This document shows positions 13,111-13,897 of a DNA stretch of 13,897 bases, piece after piece (the stretch's first letter is position 1; every line of letters starts with the position of its first letter). The position numbers and the translations under genes are program-made. The notes below the pieces were generated by a model. That model made no database searches, was not told the DNA's origin, and saw nothing but the letters and a program-made list of their open reading frames with translations. The stretch is from an archaeon. GTDB taxonomy: Archaea > Thermoproteota > Nitrososphaeria > Nitrososphaerales > CADDZS01. The DNA lies in contig JAJYUX010000041.1 of the NCBI GenBank assembly GCA_021792315.1, positions 1 through 13,897 on the forward strand, written 5' to 3'.

Positions 13111-13897
13111 TTATTTCATTTTGTTTGTAGGATCGCCATCGCCGAGATTAAGGAACTTGCCAGGGTTTAGTATGTTGTTCGGATCCCACCTTTTTTTGAT
13201 TTCCTTCATTAGTTCGATGGCTCGAGCGCCGTTGTGTTTCATCAGCTGCTCTTCTGCAAAGCGCATCTTTTGCTCTCCTACGCCGTGCTCGCCTGTGACG
13301 GAGCCGCCTATCTGGATGGCATAGTCGCAGATCTCGGAGAAGGCCCTCTCAGCTGCTTTGCTTGACTCCTCGGAGTACTTGTCATACAATATGACAGGAT
13401 GAATGTTACCGTCGCCTGCATGCCCGCCAGTTGGAATTTTCAGGTTGTATTTTCTTCCAGTCTGCTTGACGAACTCCATGTAATCGACTAGCCTATCCAG
13501 TGGAACGACTACGTCCTCGGTGTGGTATGCACTACTAAGCGGCCTGATACCCAAGTAGACAAGTGCCCTTGCGTTGTACAACCTCTCCTCGTCTTTTTCA
13601 TCCTTCGCAACGTAGTGGCCAGTTGAGCCACTCTCTCCGCAGAGCCTCAATATCTCATCCACCCCGAAATCTGTCTCTATGAGAAGTGTCGCCCTGTGTT
13701 CAGGTATGTTTAGCTCAAATTCGTGGTTGACCGCGTGGATCGATTCATCATCTATGAATTCTAAGAGTATTGGCTGGACCCTGTTTTCTCGTAGTTTCTG
13801 TATGGCGCGTCCTGCCTGCGACCACTCGTCGAAGAATACCAATAGCCTCTTGTTTTTCTCCGTCCTCTTGGGAAGCGGCGTTATCTTGAGCCATGCT
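13111..13897 (-). CDS. GlcD-type FAD-linked oxidase (glycolate/D-lactate dehydrogenase), C-terminal half
   Basis: This flavoenzyme oxidises a 2-hydroxy acid such as D-lactate or glycolate. The frame is open to the right edge, so the N-terminal FAD-binding (PP-loop) half lies off-window; 261 residues are visible. They start in the AWLKITPLPK strand that closes the FAD domain. The C-terminal oxidase domain shows GGHAGDGNIHP (157-167), whose His residues usually bind a metal near the substrate, then TGEHGVGEQK (202-211), and the closing DPNNILNPGK (238-247). These are family hallmarks. Full-length members are about 450-470 residues. The substrate cannot be fixed from this half. A short polar tail (GDGDPTNKMK) follows the last motif. 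No gene is close enough downstream to suggest an operon partner. Confidence 0.93.
   Translation of the reverse strand, partial: AWLKITPLPKRTEKNKRLLVFFDEWSQAGRAIQKLRENRVQPILLEFIDDESIHAVNHEFELNIPEHRATLLIETDFGVDEILRLCGESGSTGHYVAKDEKDEERLYNARALVYLGIRPLSSAYHTEDVVVPLDRLVDYMEFVKQTGRKYNLKIPTGGHAGDGNIHPVILYDKYSEESSKAAERAFSEICDYAIQIGGSVTGEHGVGEQKMRFAEEQLMKHNGARAIELMKEIKKRWDPNNILNPGKFLNLGDGDPTNKMK

Noticed and set aside
1..13897. Search for tRNA, rRNA, CRISPR array and insertion sequence
   Set aside because: No T-loop-like GTTCRANTC context with matching arms, no regularly spaced repeats, and no transposase motif with terminal inverted repeats was found by eye.

Overview
The window most likely comes from a mesophilic archaeon, probably of the Nitrososphaerota (thaumarchaeal) sphere; this is an inference. 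The support is a Bat-type HTH_10 regulator, a TrmB-like winged-helix regulator of the kind common in archaea, an Hsp20 with the archaeal GvpH-like N-terminal segment, TATA-like boxes about 25-30 bases before probable transcription starts, few clear Shine-Dalgarno sites, several GTG/TTG starts and moderate GC. No tRNA, rRNA, CRISPR array or intact mobile element was seen.

Layout. Bases 2-757 hold the C-terminal part of a heavy-metal P1B-type ATPase that enters from the left edge. It is followed at once by a broken cation diffusion facilitator gene (about 771-1269). After a gene-poor gap, a minus-strand membrane-protein group runs leftwards: a small two-helix membrane protein (5822-5301), an APC-superfamily permease (5282-3396) and a CPA2-type cation/proton antiporter with a CBS pair (3316-1679). 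A second gap (5823-6180) may contain a decayed plus-strand gene. Next come a minus-strand alpha/beta-hydrolase-fold protein resembling cofactor-free 3-hydroxy-4-oxoquinaldine dioxygenase (6990-6181) and a ZIP-like membrane protein (7964-7146).

From 8443 rightwards the genes concern stress, redox and regulation: an OsmC/Ohr protein (minus) divergent from an HTH_10 regulator (plus), a thioredoxin (minus) divergent from a TrmB-like regulator (plus), and a small heat-shock protein (minus). Both divergent promoter regions, and the hsp20 promoter, carry a palindrome beside or inside the predicted core promoter. A hairpin followed by a T-run separates the convergent HTH_10 and thioredoxin genes. The right end has a ParA/MinD ATPase preceded by a small unknown ORF, then the C-terminal half of a GlcD-type FAD-linked oxidase that runs off the right edge.

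Working together. The left part concerns ion and metal homeostasis (metal ATPase, lost CDF exporter, ZIP-like protein, antiporter, permease). The right part concerns thiol, peroxide and protein-folding stress, with two local regulators that plausibly control their divergent neighbours. Nothing forms an obvious large new system. The most unusual items are the nucleophile-less Hod-like protein, the three promoter palindromes, the decayed metal exporter, and the antiporter with Glu in place of the usual ion-binding Asp.
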